Source: JBFWRK01 sp050248955 (GTDB lineage Bacteria > Actinomycetota > Acidimicrobiia > Acidimicrobiales > Ilumatobacteraceae). From it: DNA of 64,000 bases. A program made the translations under genes and the position numbers. The notes under the pieces are model-generated. The model was not told the DNA's origin. It searched no databases and was given only the letters and a program-made list of their open reading frames with translations. Location of the stretch: NCBI GenBank assembly GCA_050248955.1, contig JBFWRK010000013.1:86429-150428 (forward strand), read 5' to 3'. This document shows, in pieces, positions 49,199-57,808 of the stretch. How positions within the stretch are numbered: the first letter of the stretch is position 1; every line of letters begins with the position of its first letter.

Positions 49199-50112
49199 AG
49201 CTTCACCCTCGGGTCGAGGTATCGATACGCGACATCGATCAGGATGTTGATGGCGACGACCATCACGGCCACCACCAGCACGATGGTCTGGATCAAGAAG
49301 AAGTCGCGCTCCTTGATGGCGATGATCGCCATGTTGCCCAGGCCTGGCCAGTTGAAGACGTTCTCGACGACGACGGTGAAGCCGGCGAGCGCTCGGATGA
49401 CCTCCCAGCCGAAGAGCGTCACGAACGGGATCGCCGCGTTGCGCAGCGCGTGCACGAACACGATCCGCCGCCTGGCGATGCCCTTCGCTCGTGCCGCCTT
49501 GACGTACTGGGTGTTGAGCTCGTCGATCATCGCCGATCTGACGACCATCGACAGCCGTCCGATGGCCGGCAACGCCAGACCGACGGACGGCATCAGCAGG
49601 TGCGTCCACGGGCCGGGCCCGAACTGGACGAGCTGGAACTTCACGCTCGTGTAGATGAGCAGCAACTGGCAGAGGAAGAACTGCGGGGTGGCCAGGCCGC
49701 CGAGGCTCAGCACCACGAGGATCTTGTCCGTGATCCGGCCGGGCTTCAGCGCGGCGAGCGCACCGAGCCCGATCGACACCACGAACGCGATCAGCATGCC
49801 TGCGGCGACGAGTTGCAGCGTCTTCGGCAGGAAGCGGAAGACGACGTCGAGCGTGCTGTCGTTGCGGTAGTAGGTGGACGTGCCGAAGTCGAGCCGGAAC
49901 GCGTCACCGATGTAGTCGGCGAACTGTGCGACCACGCTGCGGTCGAAGCCGAGCTCCGACCGCAGCTGCAGCCGCTGTTCCGGTGACGCCGAGAGCGGCA
50001 GGATGAAGTCAACGGGATCGCCGATCATCCGAGTGGCGACGAACACCACCACGGTGACTCCGAAGACCACGATCAGTCCCTGGAGGAACCGCCCGGCGAG
50101 GTATCGACCCAC
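49195..50112 (-). CDS. peptide ABC transporter permease (DppB-type)
   Basis: 305 residues from GTG 50112. Six helices. Features are TRMIGDPVDFILPLSASPEQRLQLRSELGFDRSVVAQFADYIGDAFRLDFGTS in the first loop and the EAA-like YVKAARAKGIARRRIVFVHALRNAAIPFVTLFG. It forms the translocation path with the DppC-type protein. Confidence 0.92.
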   Translation of the reverse strand: MGRYLAGRFLQGLIVVFGVTVVVFVATRMIGDPVDFILPLSASPEQRLQLRSELGFDRSVVAQFADYIGDAFRLDFGTSTYYRNDSTLDVVFRFLPKTLQLVAAGMLIAFVVSIGLGALAALKPGRITDKILVVLSLGGLATPQFFLCQLLLIYTSVKFQLVQFGPGPWTHLLMPSVGLALPAIGRLSMVVRSAMIDELNTQYVKAARAKGIARRRIVFVHALRNAAIPFVTLFGWEVIRALAGFTVVVENVFNWPGLGNMAIIAIKERDFFLIQTIVLVVAVMVVAINILIDVAYRYLDPRVKL

Positions 50113-50152
50113 GTCTGGCCCTACCGCTCTCGACGTCCGACGGTGACCGGGG

Positions 50153-51700
50153 TCAGCCGGTGACCGTCATCTCCTTGACGAGGAGCTTCGCGTCCACTCG
50201 GGGCGTCCACTCCATCCGCTCGGACAAGCCGTAGATGTCCTGGTTGTTCACCAGGAACAAGAAGTACGCCTCGTTGTAGGCGATCTCCACGGCCTGGTTG
50301 TACAGCTCGGCACGCTTCGTCGTGTCGAGCTCGGCGCGAGCGTCGTCGATCAGGCCGGCGAGCTCCTCGTTGCTGTTCGACGAACCGATGCCACCCGCCT
50401 TGTAGTAGGTCGACAGCTGGCGGTCGGCGTCGAGGATGTCGTTCGACGACGACACGAACACCGAGTCCGCACGGTTCTCACGGTCGAACAGCACGTCCAG
50501 GTAGGCGCCGAACTCGAGGATCTCGAGGTTGACGGTCAGGCCCGCCTCGGTCCAGTAGCCGGCGACGGCCTCGAGGATGTCCTTGTCCTTCAACCAGCGG
50601 CCGGACTCACCGACGAGCTGGATCGTCTGCCCGGCGACACCGGCGTCGGCCAGGATCTGCTTGGCCTGCTCGGGATCGTACGGGTAGGCGCTGATCGCGT
50701 CGTTGAACCCGAGGATCGACGGGCTCAACAGCTGCCCGGCGTCGACGGAGGCGAACCCACCAAAGATGTTCTTCGCGATGGCGTCCTTGTCGACGGCGAG
50801 GTTGAGCGCCTTGCGGACCTCGACATCAGCCGTGATGCCGTCGTCGGCATCGAGGATGATGACCGGGTGCTCCTGGCCCTGCACCTGCGCCGACTTCGGC
50901 GCCTGGGCGACGTCCTGCGGCCCGAGGTTCGTGATCAGGTCGTACTTGCCGGACTTCAGGCCGGCGAGCCGGGTTGCCGAGTCGTCGCTGAACTCGTAGG
51001 TGACCTTCGCGATCTGCGGCGCACCGTCCCAGTAGTCGGCGTTGGCCTCGATGACCGCGTTCACACCCTTGCTCTGGGACACGAACTTGTAGGGGCCGGT
51101 GCCGTTCGGCGCCGACGAGAGGTCGGCGACGTCCTTGGCCCCGGCGGCCACCATCTTGAGCCAGTACATGCGGGCGGGCAGGACGCCGTCCTGTTCCTTG
51201 GTCATGATCCGCACGGTCGTGTCGTCGACCTTCTCGGCACCGGCGAGGCTGCCGAAGAAGCCGGCGTTGTCGTTCGAGCCGTCGGCGACGATGGCCACGA
51301 TGCGATCGATGGTCGCGACCACCGAGTCGGCGTTGAACGGCGAACCGTCGTGGAAGGTGACGCCTTCACGGAGCGTGAACTCCCAGGTCGTCGGATCGAC
51401 CTGCGTCGGCAGCGCGGTCGCGAGGCTCGGCTGCAGCGCACCTTGCGCGTCGCGCGTCAGCAGCGTCTCGTAGATGTTGTCGTTGATCGCCCGCTCGCCG
51501 CCGTCGTCCACGAGGTGTGGATCGAGACTGGTCGGCTCGGAGCCCAGCGCGATGGTGATCTCAGCGCCTTCGACCGCCGATCCACCTCCACCCGAGGTCT
51601 CTTCTGTAGCGGCGTCATCCCCGTCATCGTCGCCACCACATGCCGCGGCCACCAGGCCGAGCACGAGCAGCGAACCGAGGATTCGGTAGCGCTTCGTCAC
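50153..51700 (-). CDS. peptide-type ABC solute-binding lipoprotein (SBP_bac_5)
   Basis: 515 residues from GTG 51700, with GGAGGGGG four bases upstream. Lipobox VAAAC (C21), acidic/Gly linker, then the family-5 binding fold: EITIALGSEPTSLDPHL, YETLLTRDAQGALQPSLATAL, FTLREGVTFHDGSPFNADSVV, NGTGPYKF and VRKALNLAVDKDAI. Despite the name, cluster 5 proteins also bind opines, glutathione, heme and amino-acid derivatives. Divergent from the second GntR gene across a TATA-centred operator. Confidence 0.9.
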   Translation of the reverse strand: MTKRYRILGSLLVLGLVAAACGGDDDGDDAATEETSGGGGSAVEGAEITIALGSEPTSLDPHLVDDGGERAINDNIYETLLTRDAQGALQPSLATALPTQVDPTTWEFTLREGVTFHDGSPFNADSVVATIDRIVAIVADGSNDNAGFFGSLAGAEKVDDTTVRIMTKEQDGVLPARMYWLKMVAAGAKDVADLSSAPNGTGPYKFVSQSKGVNAVIEANADYWDGAPQIAKVTYEFSDDSATRLAGLKSGKYDLITNLGPQDVAQAPKSAQVQGQEHPVIILDADDGITADVEVRKALNLAVDKDAIAKNIFGGFASVDAGQLLSPSILGFNDAISAYPYDPEQAKQILADAGVAGQTIQLVGESGRWLKDKDILEAVAGYWTEAGLTVNLEILEFGAYLDVLFDRENRADSVFVSSSNDILDADRQLSTYYKAGGIGSSNSNEELAGLIDDARAELDTTKRAELYNQAVEIAYNEAYFLFLVNNQDIYGLSERMEWTPRVDAKLLVKEMTVTG

Positions 51701-51748
51701 GTTTCCCCCTCCATATTTCGTCGGAAGACCCTTTACGGGCCGACTGCA

Positions 51749-51762
51749 GACTTTATACAGTC
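51749..51762. promoter_or_regulatory. candidate FCD-GntR operator
   Basis: GACTTTATACAGTC is a near-palindrome (12 of 14 positions symmetric) in the 139-base space between dppA-like and gntR divergent starts. TGCAGAC occurs on both sides (51744-51750 and 51771-51777). It would be the autoregulatory operator of the GntR at 51840 controlling the transporter. Confidence 0.5.
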
Positions 51763-51839
51763 GACATCATGCAGACGTCAATGGCTTGCTACGCGCAGAT
51801 GACGAGTCGGCGCGTGGAAGCATCGGAGTGGAGGACGTG

Positions 51840-52535
51840 ATGACCACGATCGGCGGCGACGGCGCACACGACAGCGTCGGGCTGCAGCACCGCTCGCTGC
51901 GCGAGGTCGTCCTCGACGAACTGCGCCGCTCGATCATCGACGGACGCTACGTGCAGGGGGAGCGCCTCTTCGAGGAGGAGATCGCGCACCGGCTCGACGT
52001 GTCCCGCAACCCCGTCCGCGAGGCGCTGCAGGCGCTCGCCCTCGACGGCTTCGTCGAGCTCGAGCCGCGCCGCGGAGCCCGAGTCGCGACCGTCTCGTCG
52101 AAGCGGGCCGAGGAGCTCTTCGAGATCCGCGAGAGCCTCGAGGGTCTCGTCGCCCGCCTCGCCGCTCGCCATCGCACGGACGCGCAGCTGGCCGGATTGC
52201 GCGAGCTCGTCGACACCGGCGAGGCGGCAGCGGCCGGCGGCGAGCTCGAGGTCCTCCCCGAGCTGAACACCCGCTTCCACCGGGCACTCGCCCTCGCGTC
52301 GCACAACCAGCTGCTCGCCACCGAGACCGCGCGGTTGTCACACCTCATCGCGTGGGTCTACGTGCGCCGTGTCAACCAGCGTTCCGCCCGCTCGTGGAGC
52401 GAGCACCATGACATCGTCGACGCGATCGCCGCGCAGGACGAATTGCGCGCCCTGCGGATCGCCGAGCTCCACATCGCCAACGCCCGCGCGGCGTTCTTCA
52501 GCGACACCGCGACCGGGCTCCACGTCGCCGGCTGA
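51840..52535 (+). CDS. GntR-family regulator, FCD type
   Basis: 231 residues from ATG 51840 with GGAGG five bases upstream (GTG 51837 also possible). Winged helix LREVVLDELRRSIIDGRYVQGERLFEEEIAHRLDVSRNPVREALQALALDGFVELEPRRGARVA; FCD domain with NTRFHRALALASHN and SEHHDIVDAIAAQDELRALRIAELHI. About 40 % similar by eye to the other GntR at 43312. Expected to sense a substrate of the transporter or catabolic genes around it. Confidence 0.9.
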   Translation: MTTIGGDGAHDSVGLQHRSLREVVLDELRRSIIDGRYVQGERLFEEEIAHRLDVSRNPVREALQALALDGFVELEPRRGARVATVSSKRAEELFEIRESLEGLVARLAARHRTDAQLAGLRELVDTGEAAAAGGELEVLPELNTRFHRALALASHNQLLATETARLSHLIAWVYVRRVNQRSARSWSEHHDIVDAIAAQDELRALRIAELHIANARAAFFSDTATGLHVAG

Positions 52536-52546
52536 CGGACCTCGCC

Positions 52547-53314
52547 TCAGAAGCCGCGGATCGCGCCACCGTCGACGCGCACCGGGGTGCCGGTGACGAA
52601 GCTCGCGCGGGCGCTGCACAGGAACACGACGACGTCGGCGAGCTCGTCCGCTCGACCGACGCGGCCCATCGGGATCGAGTCGACGTGCGCGGCACGGACC
52701 TCGTCGAGGCTCCGTCCCTCGTGCGCGGCGACCGCCGACTCGAAGCGGCCCAACGCGGGCGTGTCGAACTGCCCGGTCACGACCACGTTGACGGTGGCGC
52801 GCGGCGCGAGCTCGATCGCGAGCGACCGCGCGGCAGCGGCGACCGCGCTGCGGAACACCGAGCTGAGCGCGAGGTCGGTCGACGCTTCGAGGACGGAACG
52901 CGCGGTGAGGTAGACGAGGCGACCAGCGCCGCTCTCGACGACGTGCGGCGCCGCCGCACGGCTCACCTCGAGCACGGGCCGCAGCATGGACTGGTACGCG
53001 GCATCGTCGAAGCCGGCCGTCTCCAGGATCGAGCCGGGCTTGCCACCACCGGTGTTGATCACGCAGATGTCGAGCCCGCCGAGTGCGGTGACCGCGTCGC
53101 CGACGAGGCGCGCGGCTTCGCCCGGCACCGTCAGGTCGACGGCGAACCCAGCGTCCGCGCCGATCTCACGGGCGACCTCGTCGGCGCGCGCCTGGTCGCG
53201 GCTCGTCACCGCGACGTGCACGCCTTCGGCGATCAGACCCTCGGCGACCGCCCGACCGAGACCTGACGATGACGCGAGCACGAGTGCCCGCCGCCCTGAC
53301 AGCCCGAGATCCAT
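52547..53314 (-). CDS. SDR-family oxidoreductase without YxxxK
   Basis: 255 residues. Rossmann start ALVLASSSGLGRAVAEGL, VINTGGG in place of NNAG, and VRVDGGAIRGF at the end. The catalytic Tyr-x3-Lys is replaced: the segment after the Ser reads LALSSVFRSAVAAAARSLAIELAPR. This is a recognised BKR_like SDR subgroup with Asn/Arg chemistry or altered activity. It begins nine bases after the aldehyde dehydrogenase, as last gene of the OCD - DUF336 - ALDH - SDR operon. Confidence 0.85.
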   Translation of the reverse strand: MDLGLSGRRALVLASSSGLGRAVAEGLIAEGVHVAVTSRDQARADEVAREIGADAGFAVDLTVPGEAARLVGDAVTALGGLDICVINTGGGKPGSILETAGFDDAAYQSMLRPVLEVSRAAAPHVVESGAGRLVYLTARSVLEASTDLALSSVFRSAVAAAARSLAIELAPRATVNVVVTGQFDTPALGRFESAVAAHEGRSLDEVRAAHVDSIPMGRVGRADELADVVVFLCSARASFVTGTPVRVDGGAIRGF

Positions 53315-53323
53315 CCCGCTCCT

Positions 53324-54769
53324 TCAGCTCCCGAGCCACACCGTGCGCATCACGGTGTAGAAGTCCATCACCGTCGGCCCGAGCTGCTCCTTGTGCGTCG
53401 CCGTGCCGGACTGCTTGATCCCGCCGAACGGCGCATTGAACGCGGCGCCGACAGTGGGCCGGTTGATGCGGACCATGCCCGCCTGGCTCTCCGCGGCGAA
53501 GCGCTGCGCGGCCACGAGGTCGCGCGTGCAGATCGCAGCGGAGAGCCCGTACTCGACGTTGTTGGCGGACGCGATCGCTTCGTCGATGCCGGAGATGCGC
53601 TCGAACCCGATGACCGGGCCGAACACCTCGTTGCAGCTGAGCGCCATGTCGGGGCGGGCTTCGGCGAGCACGGTCGGCGGGAAGAAGCAACCCTCGGCGA
53701 GGTCACCATCGACGAGCCGTTCGCCGCCGGTGGCAAGCGTCGCGCCGTCCGCACGCGCAGCGGCGACCGCCGCCTCCATCGCCGCGACCGCGTGCTCGTC
53801 GACCAGCGGGCCCATCGTCACGCCATCGCGATCACCTGGTCCGATGACGTGCGCGGCCGCCTTGCGCAACACGCGCGCGAGCAGCTCGTCGTAGATCCGT
53901 TCGTCGGCGAGGATCCGCCCGGCGCCGGTGCAGGCCTGTCCGGTGAGACTGAAGCTCGAACGGGCGACGATGTCGGCTGCCGCATCGAGGTCCGCGTCGG
54001 CCAGGACGACGACCGGGTTCTTGCCGCCGAGCTCCAGCTGCACCCGCCGCCCGATGCCCATCGCGCGGTGGATCTTCGCGCCCGTCGCGTTCGATCCGGT
54101 GAACGTCACTGCGCCGACGCGGGCGTCCGCGACCAGGTGGGCGCCGGCACCGAAGCCGTGGACGACGTTCAGCACGCCCGCCGGTAGCCCTGCCGCGGCG
54201 AACGCCTCGGCGAGGTGATCGCCCATCAAGGGCGTCATCGGCGACGGCTTGAAGACCACGGTGTTGCCCGCCGCAAGCGCGGGACCGATCTTCCTGCTCG
54301 CCATGTTCAGCGGGAAGTTCCACGGTGTGATCACACCGACGACACCGACCGGATCGAGCACCGAGTACACGAGCGGCGTGTCGTCGCTCGGGAACGTGGC
54401 GCCGCACAGCCGGTACGCCTCGCCGGCGTAGAGCTCGAGGTTCTTCGGCGTGCGGCTCGCTTCGTTGCGGGCGTCCGCGAGCGGCTTGCCCTCCTCCGCG
54501 ACCATGTCGCGCGCCAGTTCGTCGGTCTTCGCAGCGAGCGCTCGCGCCGCCTTGGCGAGCACGTCCGCACGCTGCGTCGGCGTGGTCCGTCGCCACGCCG
54601 CAGCCGCTTCGAGCGCGGCACCGACTGCATCGCGGACGTCGGCCTCCGTGGACTCTGGCGCGACAGAGACCACGTGTCGCAGATCGGCAGGGTTCCGGCG
54701 CTCGAAGGTGGCGCCGTCGGACGCGCCGACACGATCGCTACCGATTCGGTTCAGGACCTCGACTGCCAT
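53324..54769 (-). CDS. NAD(P)-dependent aldehyde dehydrogenase
   Basis: 481 residues from ATG 54769, overlapping the previous stop by one base. Motifs are GVVGVITPWNFPLNMASRKIGPALAAGNTVVFKPS, VTFTGSNATGAKI, LELGGKNPVVVLADADLD (catalytic Glu), FSLTGQACTGAGR (catalytic Cys in QACTG) and FNAPFGGIKQSGTATHKE. The last segment resembles alpha-ketoglutaric or related semialdehyde dehydrogenases, so it may oxidise a dicarboxylate semialdehyde, but this cannot be decided from sequence alone. Confidence 0.9.
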   Translation of the reverse strand: MAVEVLNRIGSDRVGASDGATFERRNPADLRHVVSVAPESTEADVRDAVGAALEAAAAWRRTTPTQRADVLAKAARALAAKTDELARDMVAEEGKPLADARNEASRTPKNLELYAGEAYRLCGATFPSDDTPLVYSVLDPVGVVGVITPWNFPLNMASRKIGPALAAGNTVVFKPSPMTPLMGDHLAEAFAAAGLPAGVLNVVHGFGAGAHLVADARVGAVTFTGSNATGAKIHRAMGIGRRVQLELGGKNPVVVLADADLDAAADIVARSSFSLTGQACTGAGRILADERIYDELLARVLRKAAAHVIGPGDRDGVTMGPLVDEHAVAAMEAAVAAARADGATLATGGERLVDGDLAEGCFFPPTVLAEARPDMALSCNEVFGPVIGFERISGIDEAIASANNVEYGLSAAICTRDLVAAQRFAAESQAGMVRINRPTVGAAFNAPFGGIKQSGTATHKEQLGPTVMDFYTVMRTVWLGS

Positions 54770-55236
54770 CAGGTCGGCGGCTTCCAGTCGTCCCACTTCG
54801 TGAAGTCGGCGGTCACGCCCAGGTGCTCGAGCAGCGCCGTGATGCCGGACTTGCAGCAGGCGATGTCCTCCTTGGTGTGTCCACCGCTGATGCCGATGCC
54901 GCCGACGACCTCACCGTTGACCTCGATCGGCCAGCCGCCGACGAAGATCGAGAATCGGCCACCGTGCATGTTCATGATGCCGAAGGCCTCCTGGCCCGGC
55001 TGGGCGTTCGTGTACGTGTGCGTCGGACGCTTGTGGCACGCCGCCGTGAACGCCTTGTTGATCGCGATCTCGACGCTGGTGACCTTGCCGTTGTCCGGCC
55101 GCTTGATCACGATCGGGTAGCCCGCGGCGTCGGACACGCACACGACCGAGCCGACGCCGAGCTCCTTCGCCGTGGCGAGCGCGGCGTCGGCGGCGACCTC
55201 GGCCTCCTGCAGCGTGAGGCGGTTGATCTGGATCAC
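54769..55236 (-). CDS. DUF336/GlcG-HbpS-family protein
   Basis: 155 residues from GTG 55236 (GGAGAG upstream). ALATAKELGVGSVVCVSDAAGYPIVIKRPDNGKVTSVEIAINKAFTAACHKRPTHTYTNAQPGQEAFGIMNMHGGRFSIFVGGWPIEVNGEVVGGIGISGGHTKEDIACCKSGI is the whole DUF336 domain. Relatives include the haem-degrading or haem-binding HbpS and accessory GlcG. The GTG overlaps the upstream stop by four bases, and it neighbours oxidative genes, so an accessory redox or cofactor role is plausible. Confidence 0.88.
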   Translation of the reverse strand: MIQINRLTLQEAEVAADAALATAKELGVGSVVCVSDAAGYPIVIKRPDNGKVTSVEIAINKAFTAACHKRPTHTYTNAQPGQEAFGIMNMHGGRFSIFVGGWPIEVNGEVVGGIGISGGHTKEDIACCKSGITALLEHLGVTADFTKWDDWKPPT

Positions 55237-56174
55237 AGGGTGCTCTCCTTTGCTTGCGGTGATTCGGTGTAGCGCTGCCAAGCAAGTCCGGCCGCGGCTA
55301 CATCCTGCAGCGCGACGCCCTGCGTCTCGAACAGCACAGGTGCCCGCCCGGCGCGCTCGACAGGGACAGTGCCGGCAGCGACGGCGTGGAGCTCCACTGC
55401 GCGCGCCCAGTCGAACCGTCCGGCGGCGGCGGCCTGGATGAGATCGCCGCACTCGACGCGGCTCCCGGTGACGTCGTCGCACACGACGACGGCGCAGCGC
55501 TCCACGAGCCGGGCGTCGATCTCGCAGCGGTCGTACTTCGTGGCGCCGACCGCGCACAGGAGCGCGCGGTCGCTCACGGCCGACGGCGCGAACAACGGCT
55601 CCGTCGCCTGCGTGACGGTCACGACGACCTCTGCTCCGTCGACCGCCTCGTCGGGGCTGGCGGCGACCTTGGCCGGGATGCCGGCGTCCAGGGCGCGTTC
55701 GACCATCGCCACCGCCGATTCCGGGCGGAGATCCGTGATCCGCACCTCGGTCAGCTCGGGCAACTCGGCGGCGAGCATCTCGAGGTGGTACCACCCTTGG
55801 CGGCCGGCGCCGACGAGCGCCGCGGTGCGGACGCCCGGTGCGGCCATCGACCGGATCGCGAGCGCGCACGCGGCCGGCGTGCGGAACCGCGTGAGCGCAT
55901 CGCCGTCGAGCGTGCACAGGAAGCGCCCCTCGAGATCGAACAGGACGTTGACGAACGTGAAGACGCCGTCACGCGTCGCGTAGACCTTGCCGCCCGAGAA
56001 CGGCGGCACCACTGCGGCCATCGCGCTGGCCATGCCACCGCTGGCCGACGACCGCACGCGCTGGGTCGTGTCGGCCTCGCCGCGTCCCCAGGCGGCGAAC
56101 GCCTCGCCGACGACATCCGTGACCGACCGGAGGTCGAGCAGTCGGGCGATCGTGTCGTCGTCGAGGTGCAACAT
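55233..56174 (-). CDS. ornithine cyclodeaminase / mu-crystallin family enzyme
   Basis: 313 residues. YATRDGVFTFVNVLFDLEGRFLCTLDGDALTRFRTPAACALAIRSMA, then the NAD(P) fold with VRTAALVGAGRQGWYHLEML and DLRPESAVAMVERAL, and GATKYDRCEIDARLV. The family includes ornithine cyclodeaminase, delta-1-pyrroline-2-carboxylate (or piperideine) reductase, alanine dehydrogenase and EutC-like ectoine enzymes. Imino-acid reduction next to an aldehyde dehydrogenase is suggestive of amino-acid breakdown. ATG 56174; first gene of its operon. Confidence 0.87.
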   Translation of the reverse strand: MLHLDDDTIARLLDLRSVTDVVGEAFAAWGRGEADTTQRVRSSASGGMASAMAAVVPPFSGGKVYATRDGVFTFVNVLFDLEGRFLCTLDGDALTRFRTPAACALAIRSMAAPGVRTAALVGAGRQGWYHLEMLAAELPELTEVRITDLRPESAVAMVERALDAGIPAKVAASPDEAVDGAEVVVTVTQATEPLFAPSAVSDRALLCAVGATKYDRCEIDARLVERCAVVVCDDVTGSRVECGDLIQAAAAGRFDWARAVELHAVAAGTVPVERAGRAPVLFETQGVALQDVAAAGLAWQRYTESPQAKESTL

Positions 56175-56189
56175 GGCGGGCCGTTCTGG

Positions 56190-56241
56190 TCAGGCGGGAT
56201 CGTCAGGCGGGATCGTTGGGCGGGATGGTTGGGCGGGATCG
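56190..56241. repeat. 13-bp tandem repeat, four copies
   Basis: TCAGGCGGGATCG twice (56190-56215), then TTGGGCGGGATGG and TTGGGCGGGATCG (56216-56241). It lies in the 163-base divergent space between the OCD ATG and the MFS start, just ahead of the TTGTATAC site. Possible cis-regulatory or slippage-prone tract. Confidence 0.85.
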
Positions 56242-56275
56242 TCGGCCGACATCGTGATGGGCACGTCGGCAATTC

Positions 56276-56283
56276 TTGTATAC
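56276..56283. promoter_or_regulatory. candidate operator TTGTATAC, copy 1
   Basis: AT-rich TTGTATAC in a very GC-rich spacer between divergent OCD and MFS genes; the same 8-mer recurs, inverted, at 59724-59731. GTATCC follows 3 bases on. Likely FCD-GntR operator or part of a -10. Confidence 0.5.
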
Positions 56284-56337
56284 CGTATCCGAGATGGTCA
56301 CTTCCACGACACACGCCGGCCGCGGCGACCCCGGGAC

Positions 56338-57501
56338 GTGACGGAGGCCGTCGAGGCGTCGTCCGACGCCACGTCAGCCGAGCGACCGAGATGGGGCGCC
56401 TTCGCGCTCGTCTGCTTCGCGTACCTCGCCGTGACCGTCGGCGAGCAGGTCCTCTCGCCGGTCTTCCCGACCGCCGCCGACGAGTTCGGGTTGAGCTCCG
56501 CCGACGGCGGCCTCGCGTTCGGGGTGCTCGCCGGATCGATCGCGGTGGCGAACCTGATCGGCGGCGTGCTCCTGCAGCGCCTCGGCGCCGCGCGCCTGAT
56601 CGCGGTGTCAGCCGCAGTCACGGCGTTGGGCTCCGTCGTGGCTGCGATCGCGCCCAGCTTCGGCGTGCTCGTCGCCGCCCAGCTGCTCCTCGGCCTCGGC
56701 GCCGGCCTGTTCTTCCCGGCCGGCCTCCAGGCCGTGGCGATCCTCGCCGGTCCACGGCGGAAGGGCTTCGCGATGGGCATCTACGGCGTTGCGTTCTCCG
56801 GTGGGCTGACGCTCGCCGCCGTCCTCGGCGCGGTCGGAGCGAGCGAGGAGTGGCGGATCGCGTTCTGGGTCTCGGCAGGGCTGTCCGTTGCCGGCGCCGT
56901 CTCCGCCGGAGGCCTGCGGGTCACGGCGACCCCACGGTCCGCCGAGGCCCCGCGCCTGCGTGTCGCGCACGTGCTCGGCCTGCCGACTGCTGTCGGCTCG
57001 GTCGGCGCGATCTGTCAGTACGGCGCGATCCCGTTCCTCACCACGTACGCCGTCTCTCAGTGGGGGATGGCGAAGGCGAGCGCCGCGCTGCTGCTCGCCA
57101 TCGGTCGCGTCGTGTCGATCGTCGCCAAGCTGGTCGGCGGTGCGAGCGCCGATCGCCTCGGCCCACGGGCGAGTGTCCGGCGCACGGCGTTCGTGCTCGT
57201 CGGCACAGGTCTGGCCTGGGTCCTGCTGCCCGCCGGTCTCGTGACCTACGGGCTGGCGGCGATCTTCGCCGGCACCGTCAGCTCGCTGTTCCCTGCCGCG
57301 AACCTGCTCGCCGTCGAGCGCTTCGGGCAGCACGGCACCGCGCTCGGCGCCTACCGGTCGGTGCAGGTCGGCATCGGCGCCGCGGCGGGCGCGCTGATCG
57401 GCGTGATCGGCGACCACGCCGGCCTCCGCCCGACGCTCACGATCGCCGTGCTCTCACCACTCGCCCTGCTGTGGTGGTGCCGCCCGGGAGCGGAGACCTG
57501 A
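56338..57501 (+). CDS. MFS transporter
   Basis: 387 residues from GTG 56338. Twelve helices. VTVGEQVLSPVFPTAADEFGLSSADGGLAFGVLAGSIAVANLIGGVLLQRLGAARLI is the motif A region; KLVGGASADRLGPRASVRR is the second-half motif A. It lacks a long tail, unlike 17907. Cargo unknown; divergent position from an amino-acid enzyme operon suggests uptake or efflux of its substrate. The 3' neighbour is convergent. Confidence 0.85.
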   Translation: MTEAVEASSDATSAERPRWGAFALVCFAYLAVTVGEQVLSPVFPTAADEFGLSSADGGLAFGVLAGSIAVANLIGGVLLQRLGAARLIAVSAAVTALGSVVAAIAPSFGVLVAAQLLLGLGAGLFFPAGLQAVAILAGPRRKGFAMGIYGVAFSGGLTLAAVLGAVGASEEWRIAFWVSAGLSVAGAVSAGGLRVTATPRSAEAPRLRVAHVLGLPTAVGSVGAICQYGAIPFLTTYAVSQWGMAKASAALLLAIGRVVSIVAKLVGGASADRLGPRASVRRTAFVLVGTGLAWVLLPAGLVTYGLAAIFAGTVSSLFPAANLLAVERFGQHGTALGAYRSVQVGIGAAAGALIGVIGDHAGLRPTLTIAVLSPLALLWWCRPGAET

Positions 57502-57808
57502 GGGTCGATCCGAACCGGTGCCGCTCGGGGGGAGCGGTCAGCTGGGGAGCACGCGCGGTGCGACACTCATGGCACCGCGGTACTTCGAGCGTCGTGGTGG
57601 TGAGGTGCGGGTTCGGCCATCCGCCAGACCGTCGCCGACCCGAAGCTGTCAGGGTCTTGCACGACATCCGTGCAGAACCCTGACGGGTTGGTTTTGCTGC
57701 TCCGGTCGTCCGGTTTGTCGTGCCAGTCCTCGAGCGCTCGCCGATCACCGCCTTCATCGAGGTCGTAGCTGCGACGGGCCGGCGACCGAAGCGCCAGCGT
57801 CGTGAGGT
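57502..57808. other. gene-free convergent intergenic region
   Basis: 307 bases between the MFS stop and the Ntn-hydrolase stop. It holds the palindrome at 57648-57684, described separately; no gene or RNA seen in the rest. Confidence 0.6.
57648..57684. repeat. 16-bp stem palindrome, dispersed family copy 2
   Basis: GTCAGGGTCTTGCACG, loop ACATC, CGTGCAGAACCCTGAC; two mismatches in the stem. The right arm is 14/16 identical to that at 10092-10107 and both have a five-base loop. Sits midway between convergent stops. Confidence 0.75.

Noticed and set aside
55386..57683. 765-codon plus-strand frame over the OCD and MFS genes
   Set aside because: Arg-rich shadow in the wrong frame; real MFS frame is one base different and OCD lies on the other strand.
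57502..57808. tRNA or small RNA in the convergent spacer
   Set aside because: The palindrome is the only structure; no cloverleaf or CCA end.
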